DNA of 64,000 bases from Pseudomonas sp. MRSN 12121 (GTDB taxonomy: Bacteria > Pseudomonadota > Gammaproteobacteria > Pseudomonadales > Pseudomonadaceae), in contig NZ_CP010892.1 in the NCBI RefSeq assembly GCF_000931465.1, positions 5,355,388 to 5,419,387 on the forward strand, given 5' to 3'. The position numbers were made by a program, and so were the translations under genes. Positions 15,080-23,791 of this stretch are shown here, in pieces. The notes beneath the pieces were generated by a model. That model searched no databases. It was given only the letters and a program-made list of their open reading frames with translations, and was not told where the DNA came from. Positions within the stretch are counted from its first letter, which is position 1, and the number at the start of each line of letters is the position of its first letter.

Positions 15080-16479
15080 TGCGTGCGCCGGCCTGCCTGC
15101 TGCTCTGCCTCCTGGGCAGCGCCTCTTTTGCCACCGCCGAACCGGACGTATTTGGCACTGCCAAGCATGTCGTGTACGACCTTGGGACCGATGGCCAGCC
15201 ATGCGTCTCCGGGTCGTTGCCGGCCGAACTGACCCTGGCGCAAGCCATTGAACGAATGCTCTGTCACGACCCGCAGACCCGTCTGGCCTGGGCCAATGCC
15301 AAGGTGCAGGCCGCGCAAGTCGGGATCGCCCGCTCGGCCTTCCTGCCGCGCCTCGACGGACGCCTGGAAAGCAGCCGGAACGATACCCGAATCGATTACC
15401 GAGACCTCCCCGGACAATCTATCGACGGTCAGCGCCGGCGCCGCGGCGGCAATCTCGAACTGAGTTGGGTACTGTTTGACTTCGGTCGGCGCAGCGCCAC
15501 CCTGAACAACGCCCAGCAGCTCTTGCTGGCAGCCATCGCCAGCCAGGAGATGACGCTGCAGAACGGCTTCGCCCTCGCCGCCCAGGCCTACTACGATGCC
15601 CTCGCCGCGCAACGCAGCCTGACGGCCTCGCGACAGGTGACGGCACTGGCGGAACAAAATCTCGAAGCCGCCGATGCCAAGTACAGGGCCGGCGTCGCCG
15701 CGCTTTCCGATCGCTTGCAGGCGCAAACCGCCTTGTCCGAGGCGAACCTGCGCCAGGTCCGTGTTGAGGGAACCCTGCGCAGCGCCCTTGGCGTCATCGC
15801 GCTACGCATGGGCCAACCGCCAGACATGCCTCTGCGCCTGGTCAGCGATCTGGAAACCCTACCCGATACCGGTTTCGTCAAGGCCATCGACGAGCTGCTT
15901 GCCGAGGCCCGACGCGAACATCCGGCATTGCTTGCCGCCCAGGCGCGGCTGCAAGCCGCGGGGGCCGCAGTGACGGAAAGCCGCGCGATGGGCCGACCGA
16001 GCCTGGCGCTGACTGCCAACCTGGCACGCAATCATAACGATCAATCGCGGGCGCTCAATGGCGATACCCGCGAGTACGATCGCAGCATCGGCCTGCAACT
16101 GAAGATCCCCTTGTTCGAAGGCTTTGAGCGTAACTATCAGGTGCGAAACGCCCTGGCCCGCCAGGAGGCCAGCCGGCTGGAGTTGGCCGATACCGAGCAG
16201 CAAGTATCGCTGGAAGTCTGGAGCAACTACCAGTCACTGAGCACGGAAACCCGCAGCCTGAGGCGCACCCGCGAGCTGGTCGAACAGTCGCGACAGAGTC
16301 TGGAGGTGGTGCAGGGGCGCTATCGCTCGGGGGTCGGCAGCATGATCGAACTGCTGAACACCCTGACCGCCTACGCCAGTGCCGAGGAGCAACATATCCA
16401 GGCCCTCGGCAACTGGCAGACCTCCCGCCTGCGTTTGGCGGCAAGCCTCGGCCGCCTGGGATTCTGGGCGCTGCCCTGA
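15079..16479 (+). CDS. TolC-family outer membrane channel
   Basis: A 466-residue outer membrane efflux protein with a signal peptide of about 20 residues (MRAPACLLLCLLGSASFATA). Two repeats of long alpha-helical segments follow, typical of TolC (LTLAQAIERMLCHDPQTRLA at the first helix start, RYRSGVGSMIELLNTLTAYA near the end). It would form the outer-membrane exit for the adaptor and ABC transporter before it. Its coupling to the exporter (TGATG overlap) shows a dedicated channel; in E. coli the microcin V system borrows the general TolC instead. Confidence 0.93.
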   Translation: MRAPACLLLCLLGSASFATAEPDVFGTAKHVVYDLGTDGQPCVSGSLPAELTLAQAIERMLCHDPQTRLAWANAKVQAAQVGIARSAFLPRLDGRLESSRNDTRIDYRDLPGQSIDGQRRRRGGNLELSWVLFDFGRRSATLNNAQQLLLAAIASQEMTLQNGFALAAQAYYDALAAQRSLTASRQVTALAEQNLEAADAKYRAGVAALSDRLQAQTALSEANLRQVRVEGTLRSALGVIALRMGQPPDMPLRLVSDLETLPDTGFVKAIDELLAEARREHPALLAAQARLQAAGAAVTESRAMGRPSLALTANLARNHNDQSRALNGDTREYDRSIGLQLKIPLFEGFERNYQVRNALARQEASRLELADTEQQVSLEVWSNYQSLSTETRSLRRTRELVEQSRQSLEVVQGRYRSGVGSMIELLNTLTAYASAEEQHIQALGNWQTSRLRLAASLGRLGFWALP

Positions 16480-16565
16480 ATGAGCGTGAACCTGAAACCG
16501 CTGAAAAGGCGGCACTGCCAGACCGAACGAGCAAGGCGCGCCGGGGCTTTTCTGCAGGCAAAAAA

Positions 16566-16604
16566 AAATCCGAAAATCCTCACTTTCGTGGGCCTTTCGG
16601 ATTT
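16566..16604. terminator. Bidirectional terminator between exporter operon and tRNA-Lys
   Basis: AAATCCGAAA (16566-16575) and TTTCGGATTT (16595-16604) form a 10-bp stem, with further pairing inside. An A-run on the left (from 16560) gives a T-run on the minus strand, so it can end both the microcin export operon and the tRNA transcript coming from the right. Confidence 0.75.
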
Positions 16605-16620
16605 CAAATACTGCTGAAAA

Positions 16621-16696
16621 TGGTGGGTCGTGTAGGATTCGAACCTACGACCAATTGGTTAAAAGCCAACTGCTCTACCAACTGAGCTAACGACCC
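16621..16696 (-). tRNA. tRNA-Lys (UUU anticodon)
   Basis: The minus strand gives a 76-base cloverleaf starting GGGTCGTTAGCTCAGTTGG, with anticodon loop CTTTTAA, T arm GGTTCGAATCC and an encoded CCA end. The acceptor stem GGGTCGT pairs with ACGACCC. Its 3' end faces the microcin-like and Tad regions. tRNA-Lys genes next to queC in Pseudomonas are, from memory, known integration sites for genomic islands. Confidence 0.97.
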
Positions 16697-16759
16697 GCTG
16701 TGTGGTGGCGCGTATAATACTGATTTCTAAAAGGAATTCAACACTTCATATGAAAAAAA

Positions 16760-17461
16760 TCAAAAATAAGGTGTTGGATCGCTGACGCCCGCCGCAGCAA
16801 AACCTTCTGCGCGCAAACGGCAACTGTCGCACTTGCCACATGCACGACCGTTGTCATCGGCCTGATAGCAGGAAACGGTCAGGCTGTAATCCACCCCAAG
16901 CTTGACGCCCGCCTTGACGATATCGGCCTTGCTCAGGTTCTGCAGCGGAGCCTGGATACGGAACCCCTGCCCCTCTACCCCGGCCTTTGTCGCCAGATTG
17001 GCCATGCGCTCGAACGCTTCGACAAACTCTTGGCGACAATCCGGATACCCCGAGTAGTCCACCGCGTTGACGCCGATGAAGATATCCCGCGCGCCCAGCA
17101 CTTCCGCCCAGCCCAGCGCCAGGGACAGGAACACGGTGTTACGCGCGGGCACGTAGGTGACCGGGATCCCTTCGCTCGGTGCCTCAGGCACGTCGATGGA
17201 GCTGTCGGTCAGCGCGGAGCCGCCAATACCGTTCAGGTTGAGGCCGATCACTTTGTGTTCGACCACGCCCAGGTCGCGCGCGACCCGCTCGGCCGCTTGC
17301 AATTCGGCGCGGTGACGCTGGCCGTAGTCGAAGCTCATGGTGTAGCAGCGGTAACCTTCGGCCTGCGCCATGGCAACCACCGTGGCCGAATCGAGGCCAC
17401 CGGACAGCAGGATCACCGCGCGTTTTTCGGTGGAAACTTGGTTCTGTGCGTGTTCAGTCAT
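16760..17461 (-). CDS. queC: 7-cyano-7-deazaguanine synthase
   Basis: QueC converts 7-carboxy-7-deazaguanine to preQ0 with ATP and ammonia in queuosine biosynthesis. The 233-residue protein has the ATP-pyrophosphatase loop SGGLDS near residue 21, FDYGQRHRAEL, and the C-terminal zinc site Cys-x8-Cys-x2-Cys-x2-Cys (CYQADDNGRACGKCDSC). The ATG at 17461 gives the usual family length; a longer reading would overlap queE in another frame. It follows queE with a 1-bp gap, so the two are co-transcribed. Confidence 0.96.
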   Translation of the reverse strand: MTEHAQNQVSTEKRAVILLSGGLDSATVVAMAQAEGYRCYTMSFDYGQRHRAELQAAERVARDLGVVEHKVIGLNLNGIGGSALTDSSIDVPEAPSEGIPVTYVPARNTVFLSLALGWAEVLGARDIFIGVNAVDYSGYPDCRQEFVEAFERMANLATKAGVEGQGFRIQAPLQNLSKADIVKAGVKLGVDYSLTVSCYQADDNGRACGKCDSCRLRAEGFAAAGVSDPTPYF

Positions 17462-17462
17462 A

Positions 17463-18110
17463 TCAGCGCCCCGGCTCGTCATTCCAAAGATATTTATGCA
17501 GCTGCAATTGCAGGCGCACCGGCAGGTTGTCCGCAACGATCCAGTCGGCCAGATCGCGGGCATTCAGGTCATGATGGCTCGGCGAGAACAGCACCTCCCC
17601 CGCCCGCCGCTCCAGACCGTACTGGATCAGCTTGGAAACCGCCCAGTCATAGTCCTCACGGGAACAGATGACAAACTTGACCTGGTCATTGGCTGTCAGC
17701 AGCTCGATGTTCTCGTAGCGATTGCGCTGGGCTTCTTGCGAGCCGGGGGTCTTCAGGTCGAGCACCCGGCTGACACGCGGGTCGACCGCGGAAATGTCCA
17801 GCGCTCCGCTGGTTTCCAGCGAAACCTCATAACCGGCGTCGCACAGCTGCTTGAGCAGGGGAATGGCGTTAGGTTGCGCCAGCGGCTCGCCGCCGGTCAC
17901 GCAGACGTAACGCGGGCGGAAATCGGCAACCTGTTCGAGCAGGCTTTCAAGGGTGCGCAGGGTGCCGCCGCTGAACGCGTAGGCACTGTCGCAGTATTGG
18001 CAACGCAGCGGACAACCGGTCAGGCGCACAAAAACCGTGGGCAGGCCGGCAGTCCGAGTTTCACCCTGCAACGAGTAGAAAACTTCGGTAATTCTCAATG
18101 TGTCTTGCAT
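17463..18110 (-). CDS. queE: 7-carboxy-7-deazaguanine synthase (radical SAM)
   Basis: QueE makes 7-carboxy-7-deazaguanine from 6-carboxytetrahydropterin. The 215-residue product has the radical SAM cluster motif CPLRCQYC (Cys-x3-Cys-x2-Cys), the substrate-binding start ITEVFYSLQGET and the glycine-rich VTGGEPLAQ. The ATG at 18110 is preferred over a GTG at 18119 because it gives the usual N-terminus MQDTLRITE; neither has a strong ribosome-binding site. It is the first gene of a queE-queC pair that runs toward tRNA-Lys. Confidence 0.95.
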   Translation of the reverse strand: MQDTLRITEVFYSLQGETRTAGLPTVFVRLTGCPLRCQYCDSAYAFSGGTLRTLESLLEQVADFRPRYVCVTGGEPLAQPNAIPLLKQLCDAGYEVSLETSGALDISAVDPRVSRVLDLKTPGSQEAQRNRYENIELLTANDQVKFVICSREDYDWAVSKLIQYGLERRAGEVLFSPSHHDLNARDLADWIVADNLPVRLQLQLHKYLWNDEPGR

Positions 18111-18227
18111 AGTCGCCACGGGCGTAACAGCTAAACAGGCTGTCCGCCTCCGTCAGGCACCTCGAGGAATCCCGCAAACACGGTAATCCCAGGAAGCGTG
18201 TTTCATAAAAAGGGCATGGATTCTAAC

Positions 18228-18254
18228 GAAAAAACCCGCGACAAGCGCGGGTTT
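18228..18254 (-). terminator. Terminator of the tol-pal-cpoB operon
   Basis: AAACCCGCG (18232-18240) and CGCGGGTTT (18246-18254) form a 9-bp stem with a 5-base loop. On the minus strand the stem is followed by a run of seven T. It lies 22 bp after the cpoB stop. Confidence 0.85.
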
Positions 18255-18276
18255 CTTCAAAACAGCTCAAACTCGA

Positions 18277-19101
18277 TTACATGCGTTGCAGATCGCGCTG
18301 GGCCAACTGGGCAGCGGAAGTGCCCGGATATTGCGCCACGACCTGCTGCAGAATGCCTTTGACCTTGTCTGCATGGCCCAGGCGACGTTCCACGTCAGCC
18401 AGCTTGTACAGCGAGTCCGGCACCTTGGCATGCTTCGGATACAGCTGGGAAACCTTGGCAAATGCCTGGCCAGCGCCTTGCAGGTCGCCCTTGGCCAGGT
18501 TCACTTCGCCCAACCAGTACTGGGCATTGCCCGCATACTGGCTGTTCGGGTATTTACGCAGGAAAGCGGCAAACGCCTGACTGGCCTTGTCGAAATCCTT
18601 GGCCTTGATCAGGTCGAAGGCTGCGTCGTAATACAGCTTTTCCTTCGCCGGATCGCCCGGTTCACTACTGGCCGCTGGAGCTTGCGAGGCAGCTCCGGCA
18701 GCCGCACCGGCGGCACCTACATCACCACCGGCGGAAGAATTCTCAGGAGTCGCGGCAGGTGCACCGCCCGCTCCAATGCGCCGATCAAGATCCTGGTAAC
18801 GTTCCAGGCTTTCCTGTTTCATCCGCGCAACATCGTTTTGCAACACTTCGATCACACCTTGTTGCCGCGCAATCTGCTCCTGCATTTGCTGCAGTTGCTG
18901 GAACAGCTCGCCCTGTGCCGAGACAGGGGTCGAAACCCCTCCCCCGGCATAGGCGCCGTTCGTGCCATAACCCGCTGGCGGATAACTGCCCCCGCTATTG
19001 TTATAGCCCGAGTTGTTATCGACCACAGGAACCGCAGCCCACACCGAAAGCGGCGCGAGGCTGAGAGCCAAGACAGTTAGAGCACGACGGCACGTTCGCA
19101 T
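18277..19101 (-). CDS. cpoB: Cell division coordinator CpoB (YbgF)
   Basis: A 274-residue periplasmic protein that links Tol-Pal to PBP1b-driven septal wall synthesis. It has a signal peptide (about residues 1-22, LTVLALSLAPLSVWA), a Gly/Asn/Tyr-rich linker and a trimerising coiled coil at about 63-100 (FQQLQQMQEQIARQQGVIEV). An Ala/Gly-rich linker and tetratricopeptide repeats follow from about 155 on (KLYYDAAFDLIKAKDFDKAS). It is the last gene of the tol-pal operon, 6 bp after pal. Confidence 0.93.
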   Translation of the reverse strand: MRTCRRALTVLALSLAPLSVWAAVPVVDNNSGYNNSGGSYPPAGYGTNGAYAGGGVSTPVSAQGELFQQLQQMQEQIARQQGVIEVLQNDVARMKQESLERYQDLDRRIGAGGAPAATPENSSAGGDVGAAGAAAGAASQAPAASSEPGDPAKEKLYYDAAFDLIKAKDFDKASQAFAAFLRKYPNSQYAGNAQYWLGEVNLAKGDLQGAGQAFAKVSQLYPKHAKVPDSLYKLADVERRLGHADKVKGILQQVVAQYPGTSAAQLAQRDLQRM

Positions 19102-19107
19102 GACGAA

Positions 19108-19605
19108 TTACTTACGCAGTTCGACGCGACGGTTTTGAGCCCAGGACTGCTCGTCGTTGCCGGTAGCAACTGGACGCTCTTCGCCGTAGGAAACCAGTTC
19201 CAGCTGAGCTGGGGAAACACCTTGCAGAACCAGGTAGCGTTGAACGGCTTTCGCACGACGCTCGCCCAGTGCCATGTTGTACTCACGAGTACCACGTTCG
19301 TCGGTGTTGCCTTCCAGAACAACGCGAGCGCCGTTTGCTTTCAGGTCTTTGGCGTGAACGTCCAGAGCGCGCATGGCTTCTGGCTTCAGGTCCGAGCTGT
19401 CGTATTCGAAGTAGAAGGTGGTGATTGCGCGCAGAGCAGCTTCTTCGCTCAGGGAGCCGTCAACTGCACCGGTGTTAGCGCCGTAACCAGCGTTTGGATC
19501 GACAGCGCCTTCACCAGCGTTGTCACCGCCCTTGGAGGAGCAACCTACAGCTACGGCCATGGCCAGAGCCAGCGCAGCAAACTTACCAAACTTCAGCATT
19601 TCCAT
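19108..19605 (-). CDS. pal: Peptidoglycan-associated lipoprotein Pal/OprL
   Basis: A 165-residue outer membrane lipoprotein that binds peptidoglycan and TolB. The lipobox is AVAVGC with the modified Cys at residue 22. The OmpA-like C-terminal domain carries the diaminopimelate-binding motif NTDERGTREYNMALGERRA. The start MEMLKFGKFAALALAMAVAV matches OprL of P. aeruginosa as I remember it; MLKF two codons on is possible. It lies between tolB and cpoB in the operon. Confidence 0.96.
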   Translation of the reverse strand: MEMLKFGKFAALALAMAVAVGCSSKGGDNAGEGAVDPNAGYGANTGAVDGSLSEEAALRAITTFYFEYDSSDLKPEAMRALDVHAKDLKANGARVVLEGNTDERGTREYNMALGERRAKAVQRYLVLQGVSPAQLELVSYGEERPVATGNDEQSWAQNRRVELRK

Positions 19606-19657
19606 CGTGAAACTCCTAATGAACCCCAGTGTGTTAAGTAAAACGTAAAGCGCCGCG

Positions 19658-20959
19658 TCAGTTCAGGTAAGGGGACCAGGACGGTTCTCTGACTTCGCCT
19701 TGAGCGGTAGGAAGCGGGAGCCTCACGCGTCCATTGATGGACACGAGCATCAAGACTCCCCGGCCCTGCTGGCGGGTGGCGTAGATTACCATGGTGCCGT
19801 TGGGCGCAACAGTAGGCGACTCATCAAGTGTGCTGTCGGTAAGGATTTTCACATTACCGCGCTGCAGGTCCTGAGCCGCTACCTTGAAGTTGGTGAAACC
19901 ATCCTGGCGATGAATCATGACCAGGGTCTTCTCGTCCGCAGACAGTTTCGGGTTGGCGTTGTAGTTGCCCACGAACGTCACGCGTTCGGCACCGCCACCA
20001 CCAGCACTGGTCTTGTAGATCTGTGGCTTGCCGCCGCGGTCCGAGGTGAAGTAGATGGTCGAGCCATCCTTGCCCCAGAACGGTTCGGTGTTGATGCCGG
20101 GACCTGCGGTCACACGCGAGATCTGGCGCGAACCCAGGTTCATCACATAGATGTCGGGGTTACCGTCCTTGGACAGCACGAACGCCAGGCGCTGGCCGTC
20201 CGGCGACCAGGCAGGCGCGCCGTTCAGGCCTTCGAAGTTGGTGATCTGCTCGCGACGGCCAGTGTCGATGTGTTGCACGAAGATGCGCGGGCGCTTCTGC
20301 TCGAACGACACATAGGCAATACGCTTGCCATCCGGCGCGAAGCGTGGCGACAGGATCGGCTCGCGGGATTGCAGCAGGGTCACCGCACGCGCGCCGTCGT
20401 AGTCGGAGCGCTGCAGGGTATAACGGGTGTTCTTCTCGGAGAAACGCTCTGCCGTGACGTACAGCATGCGAGTCGAGAAGGCGCCCTTGATACCCGTCAG
20501 TTTCTCGAACGACTGGTCGGAAATGTAGTGAGCCATGTCACGCAGCTGGTCGACGCTGCCCGAAACGCTGCCGGTCAGCACTTGCTGCTCGGTGGCGACG
20601 TTGAACAGCGCGTACTGCACCTGCAGGCGACCGCCCGCCGGAACAATGCTGCCGACCATGATGTACTGGGCGCCCAGGGCCTTCCAGTCGCGGTAGATGA
20701 CTTCGCTGGCCTGGGTCGGCAGGCTGATCATGTTCTGCTTTGGAATCGGCGAGTAGTAACCCGAGTTACGCAGGTCGTTGCCGATGATTTCCGCCATGTC
20801 GTCGGGCAGCACGCTGCCCCCTTGCCAACCGAATGGCACGACAGCGATCGGCGTGGCCCGGTCGCTACCACTGGTGACCAGAATGTTCTTTTCATCCGCC
20901 GTCGCTATCCCTGCCATACAGCAAATAACGACAAGCAATCCTCGAAGAAGGTTTCTCAC
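19658..20959 (-). CDS. tolB: Tol-Pal system periplasmic protein TolB
   Basis: A 433-residue periplasmic protein with a signal peptide (1-21, ending GIATA), an N-terminal alpha/beta domain (about 25-160) and a six-bladed beta-propeller. Repeated segments such as EPILSPRFAPDGKRIAYVSF, APAWSPDGQRLAFVLS and EPFWGKDGSTIYFTSD mark the blades. TolB shuttles between Pal and TolA during outer membrane constriction. The start overlaps the tolA stop by 4 bp. Confidence 0.97.
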   Translation of the reverse strand: MRNLLRGLLVVICCMAGIATADEKNILVTSGSDRATPIAVVPFGWQGGSVLPDDMAEIIGNDLRNSGYYSPIPKQNMISLPTQASEVIYRDWKALGAQYIMVGSIVPAGGRLQVQYALFNVATEQQVLTGSVSGSVDQLRDMAHYISDQSFEKLTGIKGAFSTRMLYVTAERFSEKNTRYTLQRSDYDGARAVTLLQSREPILSPRFAPDGKRIAYVSFEQKRPRIFVQHIDTGRREQITNFEGLNGAPAWSPDGQRLAFVLSKDGNPDIYVMNLGSRQISRVTAGPGINTEPFWGKDGSTIYFTSDRGGKPQIYKTSAGGGGAERVTFVGNYNANPKLSADEKTLVMIHRQDGFTNFKVAAQDLQRGNVKILTDSTLDESPTVAPNGTMVIYATRQQGRGVLMLVSINGRVRLPLPTAQGEVREPSWSPYLN

Positions 20960-22032
20960 AAGGCTAGATCCTCAGGTGTGAATGTCATCTTGAACGAACG
21001 ATACGGAGCGAAATCGCTCGGCTTCATTCCCTGCATTTCTGTCAAACGTCCAATGTTCTTGACCGCAGCTACCGCCGAGGCATCGAACGGACCATCGCCG
21101 CTGGACTTGGCCACCGATACGGAAGTCACCGTACCGTCGGGCAACATGCCAATTTGCAGCACGACCGTCATGTTGTTGCGCGCCGAAGGAGGACGAGCCC
21201 AGCCTTCCGCCGCACGAGCACGAATCAGATCGTCGAAACTGCCTGCGACTTCATCGCCACGCTCGTCCGCCAGGGCCTGCTGACGCTGCGGCGTGTCGGA
21301 AAGCAAATCGGCAAGGGCCTGAGCCTTTTTCTCTTCGGCCGATTTACGCGCTGCTTCCTGAGCCTTTTTCTTGGCTGCGTCGGCGGCGGCTTTCTTCTTC
21401 GCTTCCTCGGCGACCTTCTTCTTCGCCTCGTCTGCTTCAGCTTTCTTCTTGGCGTCTTCCGCGGCTTTCTTCTTCGCGTCTTCGACTATCTTTTTCTTCG
21501 CTTCTTCAGCGGCCTTTTTCTTGGCCTCTTCTTCAGCGGCTTTCTTGGCTTCTTCTTCGGCTTTCTTCTTGGCTATATCAGCCAATTGTTTCTCTTCGGC
21601 CTTTTTCGCTTCGGCAGCCTTCTTCGCGTCGTCGGCTTTCTTGGCTTCATCAGCCTTCTTCGCCTCTTCCGCTTTCTTGGCTTCGTCGGCCTTTTTCGCT
21701 TCCTCGGCTTTTTGAGCCGCCTCTTCTTTCTTTTGTTCCGCGGCCTTCACTGCTTCCTGCTCGACCTTTTTCTGCTCCATCTGCTCGACTTCGGTCTGGC
21801 GCGCGGCGGATTTCTTCGCTTCACCCGCAATCTTCTGATTGGTCTGGGTGGTCGCCTGACTTTTCGATTTCAGCTGATACAGGGTCGCTTGGACGATCGG
21901 CTTGGACGGCGGCAATTCCGGCGTCATGGCAAAACTGACGAACAGCATGCCGAACACCAGAACGTGCAGGGCAATTGCCCACACGCTAGGCCAGAAGTAG
22001 CTTTCCGAGGCGGACGGCTCTCGCTGCTGCAT
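20956..22032 (-). CDS. tolA: TolA envelope-spanning protein
   Basis: A 358-residue protein with a single N-terminal membrane helix (about residues 13-36, SVWAIALHVLVFGMLFVSFA). A long Ala/Lys/Glu helical domain of repeated KKAEEAKKADEAKK units covers about 75-240, and a C-terminal globular domain (about 255-358) binds TolB and Pal. The repeat domain produces long low-complexity open frames on the other strand that are not genes. It overlaps tolR by 1 bp and tolB by 4 bp. TolA domains are also receptors for phage and colicins. Confidence 0.97.
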   Translation of the reverse strand: MQQREPSASESYFWPSVWAIALHVLVFGMLFVSFAMTPELPPSKPIVQATLYQLKSKSQATTQTNQKIAGEAKKSAARQTEVEQMEQKKVEQEAVKAAEQKKEEAAQKAEEAKKADEAKKAEEAKKADEAKKADDAKKAAEAKKAEEKQLADIAKKKAEEEAKKAAEEEAKKKAAEEAKKKIVEDAKKKAAEDAKKKAEADEAKKKVAEEAKKKAAADAAKKKAQEAARKSAEEKKAQALADLLSDTPQRQQALADERGDEVAGSFDDLIRARAAEGWARPPSARNNMTVVLQIGMLPDGTVTSVSVAKSSGDGPFDASAVAAVKNIGRLTEMQGMKPSDFAPYRSFKMTFTPEDLAL

Positions 22033-22484
22033 CAGGGCGCCTCGGTAATCAAGCCAACGTTACCGACGCCGGCCTTCTGCAGCCCGCCCATGGCACCCAT
22101 GACGGCACCGTAGTCGACGGACTTGTCGCCGCGAATGAACACCTGGGTATGCTTGCCGCCTTCATTGCCGGCGCGAATGATCTTGGTCACGGCGTCGGTC
22201 ATCTGCGGCAAGGTCATGGCCTTATCCATCTGCTTGTCGGTGTCGACTTCGCTGCCAAGGTTCCAGTAGTAGGTCTTGTCAGCCTTGATCGAAATGGTCA
22301 GGACCTGGGTGTTGTTGTCCTGCGGCAAGGCTTCGCTGGAAACCTTGGGCAGATCGACTTTCACGCCCTGATTGAGCATCGGCGCGGTCACCATGAAGAT
22401 AACCAGCAGTACCAACATCACGTCGATGTAGGGCACCACGTTCATCTCGGCAACCGGCTTGCGTTTGTGGCGAACTCGAGCCAT
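22032..22484 (-). CDS. tolR: TolR proton-channel subunit
   Basis: A 150-residue ExbD/TolR-family protein. The membrane helix (about residues 17-37) contains the ion-coupling Asp in VVPYIDVMLVLLVIFMVTAP. The periplasmic domain follows. With TolQ it uses the proton-motive force to energise TolA. It starts 14 bp after tolQ and is coupled to tolA by a 1-bp overlap. Confidence 0.97.
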   Translation of the reverse strand: MARVRHKRKPVAEMNVVPYIDVMLVLLVIFMVTAPMLNQGVKVDLPKVSSEALPQDNNTQVLTISIKADKTYYWNLGSEVDTDKQMDKAMTLPQMTDAVTKIIRAGNEGGKHTQVFIRGDKSVDYGAVMGAMGGLQKAGVGNVGLITEAP

Positions 22485-22498
22485 GGGGATTTACCTGC

Positions 22499-23194
22499 TC
22501 ACTCTTCGCTGGTGTGCACTTTGCGGTGCAGGATCGCCTGGAACTCGTCGGCGAAGGTGTAGTAACGGCTGATCAGGGTTTCGCCACGGGCCGAGAAACG
22601 GTTGTAGGCGATAACGGCCGGGATCGCTGCGAACAGGCCGATCGCAGTGGCGATCAGGGCTTCGGCGATACCCGGGGCCACGGTCGCCAGGGTCGCCTGC
22701 TGGGCGCTGGCCAGGCCGCGGAAGGAGTTCATGATCCCCCAGACGGTACCGAACAGGCCGATGTACGGGCTGACCGAGCCGACAGTGGCGAGGAACGGCA
22801 GGCTTTGCTCGAGCTTCTCTTCTTCGCGGGAGATAGCCACACGCATGGCGCGCGCGACCCCTTCCATGACCGCCTCGGGATCGACGCCCGACTGCTGGCG
22901 CAGGCGCGAGAATTCCTTGAAGCCGGCACGGAAGATCTGTTCCACGCCCGAATCGGGGTCCGGGTTGCTGCCCGCCTGGCGGTACAGCTTGGACAGGTCG
23001 ATGCCCGACCAGAAGCGCTCCTCGAAGCTCTCCAGGGCGCGTCGACCGGCACGCAGCAGGTTGCTGCGCTGAAAGATCATGATCCATGAGGTCACCGATG
23101 CGGCTACCAGGGTCAGCATTACCAACTGCACAACGACGCTGGCATTGCTGACCAGGCTCCACATGGAGGAATGGTCGACGACGTTAGCTTCCAC
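22499..23194 (-). CDS. tolQ: TolQ proton-channel subunit
   Basis: A 231-residue ExbB/TolQ-family protein with three membrane helices: about residues 14-38, 135-158 (LATVGSVSPYIGLFGTVWGI) and 168-200. The GTVWGIM and IAEALIATAIGLFAAIPAVIAYN segments line the proton path with TolR. It overlaps the thioesterase gene by 11 bp, so the operon starts with ybgC. Confidence 0.97.
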   Translation of the reverse strand: MEANVVDHSSMWSLVSNASVVVQLVMLTLVAASVTSWIMIFQRSNLLRAGRRALESFEERFWSGIDLSKLYRQAGSNPDPDSGVEQIFRAGFKEFSRLRQQSGVDPEAVMEGVARAMRVAISREEEKLEQSLPFLATVGSVSPYIGLFGTVWGIMNSFRGLASAQQATLATVAPGIAEALIATAIGLFAAIPAVIAYNRFSARGETLISRYYTFADEFQAILHRKVHTSEE

Positions 23195-23651
23195 GCTTTA
23201 TCTCCTGCTCTGAGTGTGTACCCGCGCCGCTCACGTCGGCAAAGGCCGCACGTAGAGCTTCGGGAATGGCCCGGGGTTTCAAATTGTCGGTGCGCACACA
23301 GGCCACCAGGAACTGCCCCTCGCAGAGCAGCGCATTATCCGTGGCTCGCCTGACCTGCTGTCTGAAGCGCAGGCTGGCCCGGTTCAATTCGATGACTTCT
23401 GCACTTACCAGAAGCTCGTCGTCCAGTCGCGCCGGCGCGTGATAGCGCGCTTCGCTGGAATGCACGACGAACAACAGGTTCTCCCCCGCCAGCTGCGATT
23501 GGGCGAAGCCCAGGTCGCGTAGCCGCTCGGTTCGAGCCCGTTCCATAAACTTAAGGTAATTAACGTAATACACGATGCCGCCGGCATCGGTGTCTTCGTA
23601 ATAAACGCGACACCGATGTGCGAACGGCTCAAGCCCGTTTTGCGCGCGCAT
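23184..23651 (-). CDS. ybgC: Tol-Pal associated acyl-CoA thioesterase
   Basis: A 155-residue hot-dog fold thioesterase of the YbgC/4-hydroxybenzoyl-CoA family. The active-site segment VYYEDTDAGGIVYYVNYLKF has the catalytic Asp of the DxD/DT motif, followed by MERARTERLRDLG. It is usually the first gene of the tol-pal operon and is thought to act on phospholipid precursors. Here it overlaps tolQ by 11 bp, and the 140 bp upstream, shared with ruvB's 3' end, should hold the promoter. Confidence 0.95.
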   Translation of the reverse strand: MRAQNGLEPFAHRCRVYYEDTDAGGIVYYVNYLKFMERARTERLRDLGFAQSQLAGENLLFVVHSSEARYHAPARLDDELLVSAEVIELNRASLRFRQQVRRATDNALLCEGQFLVACVRTDNLKPRAIPEALRAAFADVSGAGTHSEQEIKRGS

Positions 23652-23791
23652 ACTCTAGTGCTTACTCCTCAGGTTGCCAATCCGGCCAGGCAACTGTTTT
23701 TTCATTGTCGAACGCCATTCCGGGGAAATAAAGACGATGCCAGCCCCTAGGACAGCACAACCTTCGAATAAATCGTTACCGCGGCCTTTTA

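Noticed and set aside
18111..18231. preQ1 riboswitch upstream of queE
   Set aside because: The leader has no recognisable preQ1 aptamer pattern.
21371..21715. Phe/Ala-rich frame opposite tolA
   Set aside because: It is the reverse reading of the TolA Lys/Ala/Glu repeat domain.
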